Below are positions 16,286-23,461 of a stretch of DNA of 24,306 nucleotides, piece after piece (the stretch's first letter is position 1; the number at the start of each line of letters is the position of its first letter). Made by a program: the position numbers and the translations under genes. Where the stretch lies: assembly GCA_946061355.1 (NCBI GenBank), contig CAMGRE010000010.1, positions 1 through 24,306 of the forward strand, read 5' to 3'. The notes beneath the pieces are model-generated. The model made no database searches. It was not told the origin of the DNA and was given only the letters and a program-made list of their open reading frames with translations. The stretch is from an uncultured bacterium (lineage in GTDB: Bacteria; Bacillota; Clostridia; Lachnospirales; Lachnospiraceae).

Positions 16286-16908
16286 ATGTACTGGCAGTAG
16301 GTGCACATTTTGATGATGTGGAGCTCGGCTGTTCCGGAACACTGGCAAAACATGTGCAGAGCGGAGATCAGGTCACGATCTATGTGGCGACGGATTCCCA
16401 GTATTCCAATGGAGAGGGACAACTGATCAGGAGCGGGGAGACTGCGAGGGCAGAGGGCAAAAAAGCGGCTTCGATCATCGGGGCAGAGCTTGTTTGTGGC
16501 AAGTGCAATTCGCTGTTCTTAGAGTTTGTCGAACAGACAAATGTAGAGCTGATCAGGCTGATCGAGGATAAAAAGATCGACATGATCTATACGCACTGGG
16601 TTGATGATATCCAGCATGATCATATCAATCTTGCCAAAGCGGCGATCCATGCGGGAAGACATGTTCCGAGGATCCTGATGTACCGGAGCAACTGGTATGT
16701 ATCGGCCGGGAACTTTAGAGAAAACTATTTCGTTGATATTTCGAACACCTGGGAGATCAAGGAAAAAGCGATCCTTGCCCATCAGTCGGAGTTCGGAAGA
16801 GTTGGAAGCAAATGGGTGGATTATTTTAAGAGAGACGCACTGAACAAGGGGCTGATCGCCGGAGTGGAATACGCGGAGGCCTTTGAACTTGTGAAGTGGC
16901 TGGCATAG
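16282..16908 (+). CDS. PIG-L/LmbE-family de-N-acetylase with intact active site
   Basis: 208 aa. The metal and catalytic motif H9-F-D11-D12-V-E14 and the later H112-D-H114 are complete, unlike the paralogue at 16-645. PIG-L/LmbE enzymes (MshB, BshB, PIG-L) use zinc to remove N-acetyl groups from sugars. The 4-bp overlap with the formyltransferase stop implies coupled translation and joint action, for example removal of an acetyl group from the amino sugar or nonulosonate before or after formylation. No signal peptide is present, so it should be cytoplasmic. Which amine is deacetylated (C2 of the HexNAc, or C5/C7 of the nonulosonate) cannot be read from sequence. Confidence 0.85.
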   Translation: MNVLAVGAHFDDVELGCSGTLAKHVQSGDQVTIYVATDSQYSNGEGQLIRSGETARAEGKKAASIIGAELVCGKCNSLFLEFVEQTNVELIRLIEDKKIDMIYTHWVDDIQHDHINLAKAAIHAGRHVPRILMYRSNWYVSAGNFRENYFVDISNTWEIKEKAILAHQSEFGRVGSKWVDYFKRDALNKGLIAGVEYAEAFELVKWLA

Positions 16909-16916
16909 GAGATAGT

Positions 16917-17591
16917 ATGATCGGAGTGATAATTCAGGCGAGGCTCGGTTCTACGAGGCTCCCGGGCAAGGTACTGATGCCCATAGGACACAAGACACTG
17001 CTGGAGCACATTATGTACCGGCTCTCATTTCTAAAAGCGGAGGCGCGGGTGGTCATAGCAACCTCAACGAAAGAAAAAGATGATCCACTGGCACAGTTCT
17101 GTGCGGAGAAAGGGTATGAATGCTTCCGGGGAAGCGAGGAGAATGTGCTGGAGCGCTATTATCTCTGTGCTGAGAAATACGGATTTACGGATATCGTGCG
17201 CCTGACTGCAGACAACCCCTTTGTCGACGTGGAGGAGATCGATCATCTGATCCGTTTTTACAGGGAGGAGCAGGCAGATTATGCTAAATCATTTGAGGCG
17301 CTTCCCTACGGTGTCGGAGCGGAGGTCTTTTCCTTCGGGGCGCTTGAGAGAGATTACAGGGAATCTTCCCTACCGCACCATTTCGAGCATGTGAACGAAT
17401 ATATCCTCGAGAATCCGCAGATCTTTAAAACGGTGGATCTGCAGGTGGCGGAGGAGAAACACAAACCGACGGTGCGGCTCACGGTGGATACGAAAGAGGA
17501 CTATGAAAGAGCATGCTATATCGTGGAACACTGTAAAGAGGAATATGTAACGACACAGGAGGCAATCCGGTTATGTTCGCAGTTTGCATAG
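16917..17591 (+). CDS. SpsF-type cytidylyltransferase (CMP-nonulosonate synthetase-like)
   Basis: 224 aa from the ATG at 16917, preceded by AGGAGA (16908-16913); an in-frame GTG at 16896 is less likely. IIQARLGSTRLPGKVL at the N-terminus is the nucleotide-binding motif of the SpsF/NeuA/KdsB group, followed by VIATSTKEKDDPL, RGSEENVLERYY and VRLTADNPFVD with the metal-binding Asp. SpsF is the spore-coat polysaccharide member linked to SpsE (NeuB-like) and SpsG (PseG-like), and homologues of all three occur here. It should couple CTP to the nonulosonic acid made by the synthase at 18692. Its 3' end overlaps the next gene by 19 bp. Confidence 0.8.
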   Translation: MIGVIIQARLGSTRLPGKVLMPIGHKTLLEHIMYRLSFLKAEARVVIATSTKEKDDPLAQFCAEKGYECFRGSEENVLERYYLCAEKYGFTDIVRLTADNPFVDVEEIDHLIRFYREEQADYAKSFEALPYGVGAEVFSFGALERDYRESSLPHHFEHVNEYILENPQIFKTVDLQVAEEKHKPTVRLTVDTKEDYERACYIVEHCKEEYVTTQEAIRLCSQFA

Positions 17592-18535
17592 AAGCATCCC
17601 ACTTAAGAGGGATGGGACACCTGTTCCGGGCGTTGAATCTGACGGCTTATTTTCGGCAAAAAAATGAGCCGTTTGTTATATTTATCAATCGTGATCCTGC
17701 TTCCGTGCAGATTCTGGAGCAAGAAGGACTCCCGTATGAGATCGTTGATTTCTCGGATGAGAGCAGCAACTGGGAAGCCGGTCTGATACACAGATACCGG
17801 ATCAGTGTCTGGCTGAACGACAAATTTGAGAGCAGCAGGGCGCTCTGTACGCATGTAAAACAGGAGAATATCGTGCTTGCCGTCATTGATGACAGAGGTG
17901 CGGGAGCAGAACTTGCCGATCTGCATTTTGCAGGGATGATGTTCGGGAAACGAAAGGATGAGATTCCCGGAAAACATGTGTACATGGGTCTGGATTATAA
18001 TATATTGAACCCGGAAATCGCAAAATATGTGAGAAAGCGTCAAAAGCTTGGGAAGATCATCGTCACGTTGGGCGGCAGTGACACCTACGGGGTTACAGTC
18101 GAGGCGGTAAAGCTTTTAAAGAGGCACGGGTATCGTGCGGATGTGCTTACAGGTGCGAATTTCAGACATGAGAAAGAGCTTTCGGAAGTCATTGATGAAA
18201 AGGATCATGTATTTCACACAGTACCTTCCCTTATGGAAACATTCCATGAATACGATCTGGCGGTGACGGGAGGCGGTGTGACGGCGCTGGAGGCCAATGC
18301 AGCAGGTCTGCCATGTGTGATCATTGCCAATGAGCTTCACGAGATTGCCACGGGGAAATATCTGGAACAGACAGGCGGCGCTGTGTTTGCCGGATACTAT
18401 AAAGAGATCGAGGAGAGCTGCTTTGACCTGTCGAAGCTTTCCGTCAGTCATATGAGTGAATGTGCCCTGCAGCATGTGAATCTGCGGGGCAGTCAAAACA
18501 TTTACCGCATCTGTAAGGAATGGGAGACTCTGTAG
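17573..18535 (+). CDS. PseG/SpsG-type nucleotide-sugar hydrolase
   Basis: 320 aa, GT-B fold. RGMGHLFRA near residues 12-20 matches the GxGHxxR motif of PseG with catalytic His16. Later features are VIDDRGAGAELAD, IIVTLGGSDTYGVTVEAVKLL and LAVTGGGVTALEANAAGLPCVII, which builds the nucleotide-binding site. PseG removes the nucleotide from the diamino-trideoxy sugar without C2 epimerisation, freeing it for condensation with phosphoenolpyruvate. AGGAGG (17557-17562) lies ten bases before the start inside the upstream gene. In legionaminic acid pathways this step is done by the hydrolysing 2-epimerase LegG (NeuC-like), which is not in the window. The stop codon lies within a hairpin. Confidence 0.8.
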   Translation: MFAVCIEASHLRGMGHLFRALNLTAYFRQKNEPFVIFINRDPASVQILEQEGLPYEIVDFSDESSNWEAGLIHRYRISVWLNDKFESSRALCTHVKQENIVLAVIDDRGAGAELADLHFAGMMFGKRKDEIPGKHVYMGLDYNILNPEIAKYVRKRQKLGKIIVTLGGSDTYGVTVEAVKLLKRHGYRADVLTGANFRHEKELSEVIDEKDHVFHTVPSLMETFHEYDLAVTGGGVTALEANAAGLPCVIIANELHEIATGKYLEQTGGAVFAGYYKEIEESCFDLSKLSVSHMSECALQHVNLRGSQNIYRICKEWETL

Positions 18536-18553
18536 ATGCGCACAGGCGTATCT
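18534..18553 (+). terminator. Stop-codon hairpin, weak terminator candidate
   Basis: AGATGCGC (18534-18541) and GCGTATCT (18546-18553) form an 8-bp stem with one G-U pair and a 4-nt ACAG loop, starting inside the stop codon of the PseG-like gene. A second small stem CAGG-CGCA-CCTG follows at 18560-18571. There is no immediate U-tract; a T-rich stretch occurs only at about 18603-18621. It may therefore be a partial terminator or an mRNA 3'-end stabiliser. Confidence 0.35.
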
Positions 18554-18644
18554 TAAACTCAGGCGCACCTGCCCGAAATTGGACAGGATCACATGAAAAC
18601 CGTTCTTTTTTCTTTTTCTTTATGTAGTAAAATTACGAAAAAAG

Positions 18645-18653
18645 TGGTAGAAT
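18645..18653 (+). promoter_or_regulatory. Extended -10 promoter for the synthase gene
   Basis: TGGTAGAAT fits an extended -10 element (TGnTATAAT) with one mismatch in the hexamer. It lies in the 156-bp gap before the synthase gene, the largest intergenic gap in the window, behind a pyrimidine-rich stretch. No good -35 was found at 16-18 bp, which extended -10 promoters tolerate. TAAAAT at 18628-18633 is an alternative -10. The ribosome site AGAGAGG (18672-18678) and the start at 18692 lie downstream. Confidence 0.4.
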
Positions 18654-18691
18654 TTCACTGTTATTACTTTTAGAGAGGCGGTTATACGGAT

Positions 18692-19699
18692 ATGTGGAAG
18701 GAAACGGACAGATGTTATATCGTAGCGGAGATCGGTGGGAATTTTACCGATCTTGAGACGGCGAAGCTGTTGATCGACCAGGCGGCGGAATGCAAAGTGG
18801 ATGCCGTGAAGCTGCAGACCTACAGGGCTGAGACGATCACAAGCAAAGAAGCTATGTTTGACATGGAGAATATAGAGAACATTTCCCAGCAGGAGTATTT
18901 CAAAAAATTTGAGATCAGTGAGGAGATGCACAAGGAAATCTTTGATTATGCAAAGCAGAAGGGACTTGACATCTTCTCAACACCGTCACATATAACGGAT
19001 GTGGAAATGCTTGAGAAGTTTGATCCGGATGTTTATAAAATAGGCGCAGATGACCTGACCAATCTGCCGTTCCTCAAAGAGGTCGCGGGATTCCATAAGC
19101 CGGTCATGCTCTCGACGGGCATGAGTACCATGGAGGAGATCAGGATGGCGGTCGATGCCATTCTCTCGGAAGGCAACAAGGATATCATTATCATGCATGT
19201 TGTCAGTCTGTATCCCACGGCGCCGGAATATGTGAATCTCAATGCGATCCGGACACTGCAGAGAGAATTCCCGATGTTCACGATCGGCTATTCCGACCAT
19301 ACGCTGGGTGTGGACTCCTGTATCTTTGCTGCCGTTCTCGGAGCAAAAGTGATCGAAAAGCATTTTACCTATGACAAGAAAGCGGATGGACCGGACCATA
19401 TCCTGTCGGCTACGAAGGATGAGATGAAACATCTGGTGGATCAGGTGCGACTCTTTGAAACAATGCGGGGAAGCGGGATCAAGGCACCTGCCGGGGATGA
19501 GATCAAGAACAGGATCAACAACAGGAAAAGTATCGTTGTTTCGAAAAATATAAAAAAAGGCGAATGTCTGACAACCGATAATACGGATATCAAGAGACCG
19601 GGAACGGGAATCGCGCCGAAATATCTGGAGACTGTACTGGGAAAATGCGCCAAACGTGATCTGGAGGCAGACACACTGCTCAAGTGGTCTGATATTTAG
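18692..19699 (+). CDS. NeuB/SpsE-family nonulosonic acid synthase with SAF domain, divergent
   Basis: 335 aa. The TIM-barrel domain (about 1-270) condenses phosphoenolpyruvate with a 6-deoxy-diamino-hexose or ManNAc in this family. KHFTYDKKADGPDH (H224, D235, H236) holds the conserved metal and substrate residues. The SAF antifreeze-like domain fills about 275-335 (KSIVVSKNIKKGECLTTDN). Two signatures deviate: AEIGxNH reads AEIGGNF (Phe18 for His), and the usual KI-x-SG-(D/E)-x-TN reads KIGADDLTN. These differences suggest a subfamily with an unusual substrate. It follows the largest gap and a probable promoter, so it may be expressed separately from the upstream pathway genes. Product would be a nonulosonic acid for the SpsF-type enzyme. 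Confidence 0.82.
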   Translation: MWKETDRCYIVAEIGGNFTDLETAKLLIDQAAECKVDAVKLQTYRAETITSKEAMFDMENIENISQQEYFKKFEISEEMHKEIFDYAKQKGLDIFSTPSHITDVEMLEKFDPDVYKIGADDLTNLPFLKEVAGFHKPVMLSTGMSTMEEIRMAVDAILSEGNKDIIIMHVVSLYPTAPEYVNLNAIRTLQREFPMFTIGYSDHTLGVDSCIFAAVLGAKVIEKHFTYDKKADGPDHILSATKDEMKHLVDQVRLFETMRGSGIKAPAGDEIKNRINNRKSIVVSKNIKKGECLTTDNTDIKRPGTGIAPKYLETVLGKCAKRDLEADTLLKWSDI

Positions 19700-19716
19700 G
19701 GAAGAGGATACGTAAC

Positions 19717-20424
19717 ATGAACGAAAATGATAAATTAGTGGTGATCCATCAGCCGGATTTTATTCCTTATCTCGGTTTCTTTGACCGTCTGGATAAGGCT
19801 GATATCTATGTGGTATTTGATAATGTGCAGTACGTGCGCAGCAGCAGGGGGTGGACCAGCAGGGACAAGATCAAGACAGCGAACGGAGAGAAATGGATCA
19901 CCGTCAGCACGCAGAAGGCTCCGCGTGACACGGCGATCAATCAGATCCTGTTGTCCGGGGATGACAGCTGGAGACAGGATCATATCAATCTTCTGACGCA
20001 GAATTACCGGAAAGCTCCGTATTTTGATGAGATCATGCCGTATATCAGGGAACTGTATCAATTCCCATGTGAACGTATGATGGACTTTAATCTAAAGTCC
20101 ATTGAAATGCTGATCAGACTGTTTGATATTCAGATTGAGATTGTCATAGCGAGCGATCTCCATCCGGAGGGAAAAAGCAACGAGCTGATCATCGATGTGA
20201 TGAAACGGCTTGGATGTCGCCGGTATCTGTCCGGTGTGGGAGCGAGGGATTACTATATCCCGGAGCTGTATGAAAAGGCCGGCATTGAAGTGGTCTGGCA
20301 GGATTTTAAGCACCCGGTTTATCCCCAGCAGTTCGGAGAGTTCATCCCGTATCTGAGCAGCATTGATCTGCTGTTCAACTGCGGCATAGAACAGTCCCGG
20401 AAGATCCTGCGCGGAGAGGCGTAG
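19717..20424 (+). CDS. WbqC-family protein
   Basis: 235 aa. The family pattern is clear: VIHQPDFIPYLGFFDRL at residues 9-25, VFDNVQYVRSSRGWTSRDKI, KWITVST, and a C-terminal WQDFKHPVYPQQFGEFIPYLS. WbqC-like proteins recur in O-antigen and capsule clusters and are suspected to modify amino sugars, but to my knowledge no reaction is generally agreed. Here it sits 17 bp behind the synthase gene and is presumably co-transcribed with it. This makes the nonulosonate or its diamino precursor a reasonable substrate. It is soluble, with no signal peptide, so it should act before export. Confidence 0.78.
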   Translation: MNENDKLVVIHQPDFIPYLGFFDRLDKADIYVVFDNVQYVRSSRGWTSRDKIKTANGEKWITVSTQKAPRDTAINQILLSGDDSWRQDHINLLTQNYRKAPYFDEIMPYIRELYQFPCERMMDFNLKSIEMLIRLFDIQIEIVIASDLHPEGKSNELIIDVMKRLGCRRYLSGVGARDYYIPELYEKAGIEVVWQDFKHPVYPQQFGEFIPYLSSIDLLFNCGIEQSRKILRGEA

Positions 20425-20459
20425 GCGCGCATAGATAGTAACAGGAAGGAAAGCGAAAT

Positions 20460-22055
20460 ATGTTTTGGAGTGATCCGATCACCTATATCGGAAATCAGAT
20501 AAAAAAGATCAGACCATCCGTGAGATGGACCTTTGCAATGACGATCCTTGTGGGAATCCTCGTTCATTTCTACAGCATGAGTCATAAGTTCTTTAATTAC
20601 TTTGAGATGGGGAATATTTTCTCCAAGATGCCATTCCTTCAGGAGGATACCGTGGCGCTGGGACGATGGTTTATGCCCATCGCGACGAATCTGTTCACCA
20701 GTTTCAGCATGCCGGTGTGGAATACCTTAATCTGCCTGTTTTATATGGCGGTGGCTTCCGCGCTGGTCGTGGATCTGCTGCAGATCAGATCCAGAGTGTA
20801 CGGCGTTCTCTTTGGGCTTTGCTTTGTCACATTTCCGGGATTTACATGCGTGCTGTCCTACGGCGTCAACTGTGATGAGATCACGATTGCACTGCTGCTT
20901 GCCATACTTGCCGCATATTTATTCTTTAAAGTGAGATACGGCATCATCTGGGGAAGCGTTTTGCTGTGCCTGTCACTTGCATGTTATCAGCCTTATATGT
21001 CTCTGACGATCGGCGTGATCTATATGATGCTCTTTATGAAGGCTTACCGCGAGAAACTGGAGTGGAAGCCGTTTCTGATTCTGATCGGCCGGTCGGTGCT
21101 CATGCTGGCAGCAGGATTTCTCCTGTACTATGCGCTGCTACAGGCGATGGTTGCGGGGCTTGGCATCACACTCAGCGATTATCATGGCGTTGACAGCATG
21201 ACGTCTTTTACGCCGAAGGGAATTGCCAAGGGACTGGTGTATTCTTACGGATATTTTCTGGCGTATTTTTTCTCAACGGAATATCTCTATACGATCAGCA
21301 GGATTGTGGTCAACATGATCGGCGGAATTGCTTTTTTTGCGCTCCTGATCAGAAGAACGGGTGAGCAGAAGGCAGAGGGCAGAAGCGTATCTGCCCTGTG
21401 GATGTGGGCGCTTCTGTGTTTCCTGCCGCTCGGCTGTAATGCAGCCCCATTCCTGATGGCAGACCGCGTGGGAAGCGGCGTGGACCGTTACATGATCTTT
21501 TCGTTAATGTTTCTGTGGGCGCTGCTGCTTGCCATACTGGATGATTTGCGGACATTCTGCGCAGAGTCCGGGTGGAATCTGGCGCAGTGGGCCGGGGGCT
21601 TTGCCGTAGTGACGGCGATCCTGACGGGAATCATCATCGATAATCAGGCGTATCACCGTATGGAGGCCATGACGGAGACAACGGGATCTCTGCTCAACAG
21701 GATCGCGGCGAGGATGGAGGAGCAGCCGGAGTGGAATAAGGATATCCCTGTGTATTTCGTGAACTGCAGAGCACTGGTGAACTTAAATTATGATGTGGAC
21801 ATACCGGAATACGATGCGATCAAAAATATGCCGGGCACATTCCTCAGGTCCTCATATGGAGAGGAAGCCATTGCCAGTTATATGGAGGTTTATCTTCATT
21901 TCCCGATCAAAGAGGCGACGGAGGAAGAGCGGCAGAGGGTGGAGGACAATCCGCTCTTTGACAGGATGGAATCCTATCCGTCCGAAAGTTCGATACAGGT
22001 GATCGACGGTGTGATGGTGGTGAAGATCAGTGACGGTGAGGAGATCATCGAATGA
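20460..22055 (+). CDS. GtrII-like membrane glucosyltransferase domain protein
   Basis: 531 aa with many membrane segments: one at about 25-45, a dense block between about 80 and 260, and more to about 400. A hydrophilic C-terminal domain of about 130 residues follows. The early GRWFMPIATNLF motif and the adjacent acidic loop (NYFEMGN, QEDT) match Glucos_trans_II (GtrII) proteins. These GT-C-like enzymes add side-branch sugars from polyprenyl-phosphate donors outside the membrane. AGGAAGGAAAG precedes the start. Because it is grouped with WbqC, MaoC and GNAT genes, it may add a modified side residue to the exported glycan. Substrate unknown. Confidence 0.68.
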   Translation: MFWSDPITYIGNQIKKIRPSVRWTFAMTILVGILVHFYSMSHKFFNYFEMGNIFSKMPFLQEDTVALGRWFMPIATNLFTSFSMPVWNTLICLFYMAVASALVVDLLQIRSRVYGVLFGLCFVTFPGFTCVLSYGVNCDEITIALLLAILAAYLFFKVRYGIIWGSVLLCLSLACYQPYMSLTIGVIYMMLFMKAYREKLEWKPFLILIGRSVLMLAAGFLLYYALLQAMVAGLGITLSDYHGVDSMTSFTPKGIAKGLVYSYGYFLAYFFSTEYLYTISRIVVNMIGGIAFFALLIRRTGEQKAEGRSVSALWMWALLCFLPLGCNAAPFLMADRVGSGVDRYMIFSLMFLWALLLAILDDLRTFCAESGWNLAQWAGGFAVVTAILTGIIIDNQAYHRMEAMTETTGSLLNRIAARMEEQPEWNKDIPVYFVNCRALVNLNYDVDIPEYDAIKNMPGTFLRSSYGEEAIASYMEVYLHFPIKEATEEERQRVEDNPLFDRMESYPSESSIQVIDGVMVVKISDGEEIIE

Positions 22056-22057
22056 CG

Positions 22058-22075
22058 GCAGGGTTTTGATCCTGC
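22058..22075 (+). terminator. Short intergenic hairpin, weak terminator candidate
   Basis: GCAGG (22058-22062) and CCTGC (22071-22075) flank an 8-nt loop directly after the stop codon of the GtrII-like gene, followed by AATTATTT. The stem is only 5 bp and the following tract is not a clean U-run, so any termination would be partial. Confidence 0.25.
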
Positions 22076-22105
22076 AATTATTTCAACAAAACATAAGGAG
22101 TTTTC

Positions 22106-22525
22106 ATGAACAGTTATTCCATGAAGGAGTTGTCCGTCGGGCAGACAGTCACAAGAGAATATACGATCACAGAATCGGAGGTCAGGGCTTTTGCGGACGC
22201 ATCGGGCGATCACAATCCCCTGCATCTGGATGAGGAATATGCGCAGGGGACGAGGTTTGGGCGCAGGATCGCTCACGGTATGCTGCTCGGCAGCTATATC
22301 TCCGCACTGATCGGTATGGAGCTTCCCGGAGAAGGGACGATCTACATGAAACAGGAACTGAATTTCTTAAGACCGGTGTATTACGGAGACGTCATACGGG
22401 TGGAAATCAGGGTCGCGGAACTGATACAGGAAAAAAAGCGTGCAGTACTGTCTACAAACTGTTATAATCAAGAGAATGAACAGGTGATAGCCGGAACGGC
22501 TATGGTGAAACCGCGGGAGGATTAG
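22106..22525 (+). CDS. MaoC-like (R)-specific hydratase, hot-dog fold
   Basis: 139 aa, the size of a single hot-dog domain. FADASGDHNPLHLDEEYA carries the hydratase-2 catalytic Asp35 and His40 with the expected spacing, and FGRRIAHGMLLGSYIS matches the rest of the family signature. These enzymes hydrate 2-enoyl thioesters (CoA or ACP) to (R)-3-hydroxyacyl thioesters. In a glycan cluster the natural inference is supply of a 3-hydroxyacyl group, such as 3-hydroxybutyryl, to the acyltransferase encoded 3 bp downstream. AAGGAG lies five bases before the start; a Met at codon 6 is an alternative. The active site looks complete. Confidence 0.85.
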   Translation: MNSYSMKELSVGQTVTREYTITESEVRAFADASGDHNPLHLDEEYAQGTRFGRRIAHGMLLGSYISALIGMELPGEGTIYMKQELNFLRPVYYGDVIRVEIRVAELIQEKKRAVLSTNCYNQENEQVIAGTAMVKPRED

Positions 22526-22527
22526 AT

Positions 22528-23442
22528 ATGCCGGTGTTATCATATATGGATAATATTTTTAAACTGAGTTACTGCTTTGTCAACAGGGATTACAGCAGTA
22601 TCTGCGACGAGATTCGGAGTATGAAGGAGACGCTCAATTATCGCTACGAAGAGGGCGGCGATGTGTGGGGCTACCGGATCTTTCAGAATAAGCCCGTGTC
22701 GAAGCTGTACGGCTTCGATGCTTATGTGGTGCGCTTTTATTTCACAAAGGTGGATACCCTTCATAACGATCATCAGGAGCACATCATGGATCGGCTTTTT
22801 GTCGCGCTCAAGAAAGAGATGGACAATATGAAGGGCTACTACAATGTGCGTGTGCCTGCCCATGTCGTGGATGTGGTCAAGGGCTTAAATAAGCATATGA
22901 GCGGCGGCATCTTCTGCGGCGGCACTGTGGAGCAGGTAGTCAGCGGCAAGAAGGTGGAGATGGTGCCCAAGGAGGGCGTGACCTCTTTCTTTGCGGACAG
23001 AGAGTATCTGAAGGAGCACCGCGACAAGCTGATGGAGATGACATATACCTCATTTGAGTCCTATCAGGGACAGTACCATATCTCACCCGTGACCGATGAC
23101 AAGGCGGGAATCATCTACGAGAAATGGATCGAGAGCTATTTTGAGAACTTTGAGAACAATACGATCATGGTGGCAGAGTATTACGGCGAGCCGATCGGCT
23201 TCTGCACCATCGGGGAGGACGAGCATATGGTCGAGGGACAGCTCTCGGCGATCTCCGGTGACCACCGCAAGCTGGGCGGATACCGGACGCTGATCTCCTC
23301 ACTGATCAATTATGCTTATGACAATGGGAAGGGCTTCACCGCCAGCACGCAGTTTGACAACTATATCGTGCAGGGAACATGGAATTCCATGGGAATGAAG
23401 CCGTATTTCTCGTTCTATAATTTCCATTTTGATAACAGATAA
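22528..23442 (+). CDS. GNAT-like N-acyltransferase with N-terminal extension
   Basis: 304 aa. The C-terminal half (about 150-304) is a GNAT fold: MVAEYYGEPIGFCTIGE, VEGQLSAISGDHRKLGGYRTLI as the acyl-CoA pyrophosphate loop region (a degenerate RxxGxG), then TQFDNYIVQGTWNSMGMKPYFS. The N-terminal half (about 1-150) contains ADREYLKE-type helices after a basic beta region (RVPAHVVDVVKG) and may be a second, decayed GNAT unit. This overall shape recalls WecD-like sugar N-acetyltransferases. The ribosome site GGGAGGA overlaps the end of the MaoC gene three bases away, which implies joint expression and suggests it uses the hydratase product as acyl donor. The amino sugar acceptor is unknown. Confidence 0.72.
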   Translation: MPVLSYMDNIFKLSYCFVNRDYSSICDEIRSMKETLNYRYEEGGDVWGYRIFQNKPVSKLYGFDAYVVRFYFTKVDTLHNDHQEHIMDRLFVALKKEMDNMKGYYNVRVPAHVVDVVKGLNKHMSGGIFCGGTVEQVVSGKKVEMVPKEGVTSFFADREYLKEHRDKLMEMTYTSFESYQGQYHISPVTDDKAGIIYEKWIESYFENFENNTIMVAEYYGEPIGFCTIGEDEHMVEGQLSAISGDHRKLGGYRTLISSLINYAYDNGKGFTASTQFDNYIVQGTWNSMGMKPYFSFYNFHFDNR

Positions 23443-23461
23443 GGGGAGAAAGAAACTGCTT

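Noticed and set aside
18579..18584. TTGGAC as a -35 box for the synthase promoter
   Set aside because: No -10-like hexamer lies 16-18 bp downstream; the extended -10 at 18645-18653 is too far away to pair with it.
22058..22075. Strong intrinsic terminator after the GtrII-like gene
   Set aside because: The stem is only 5 bp and the following AATTATTT is not a U-tract; kept only as a low-confidence feature.
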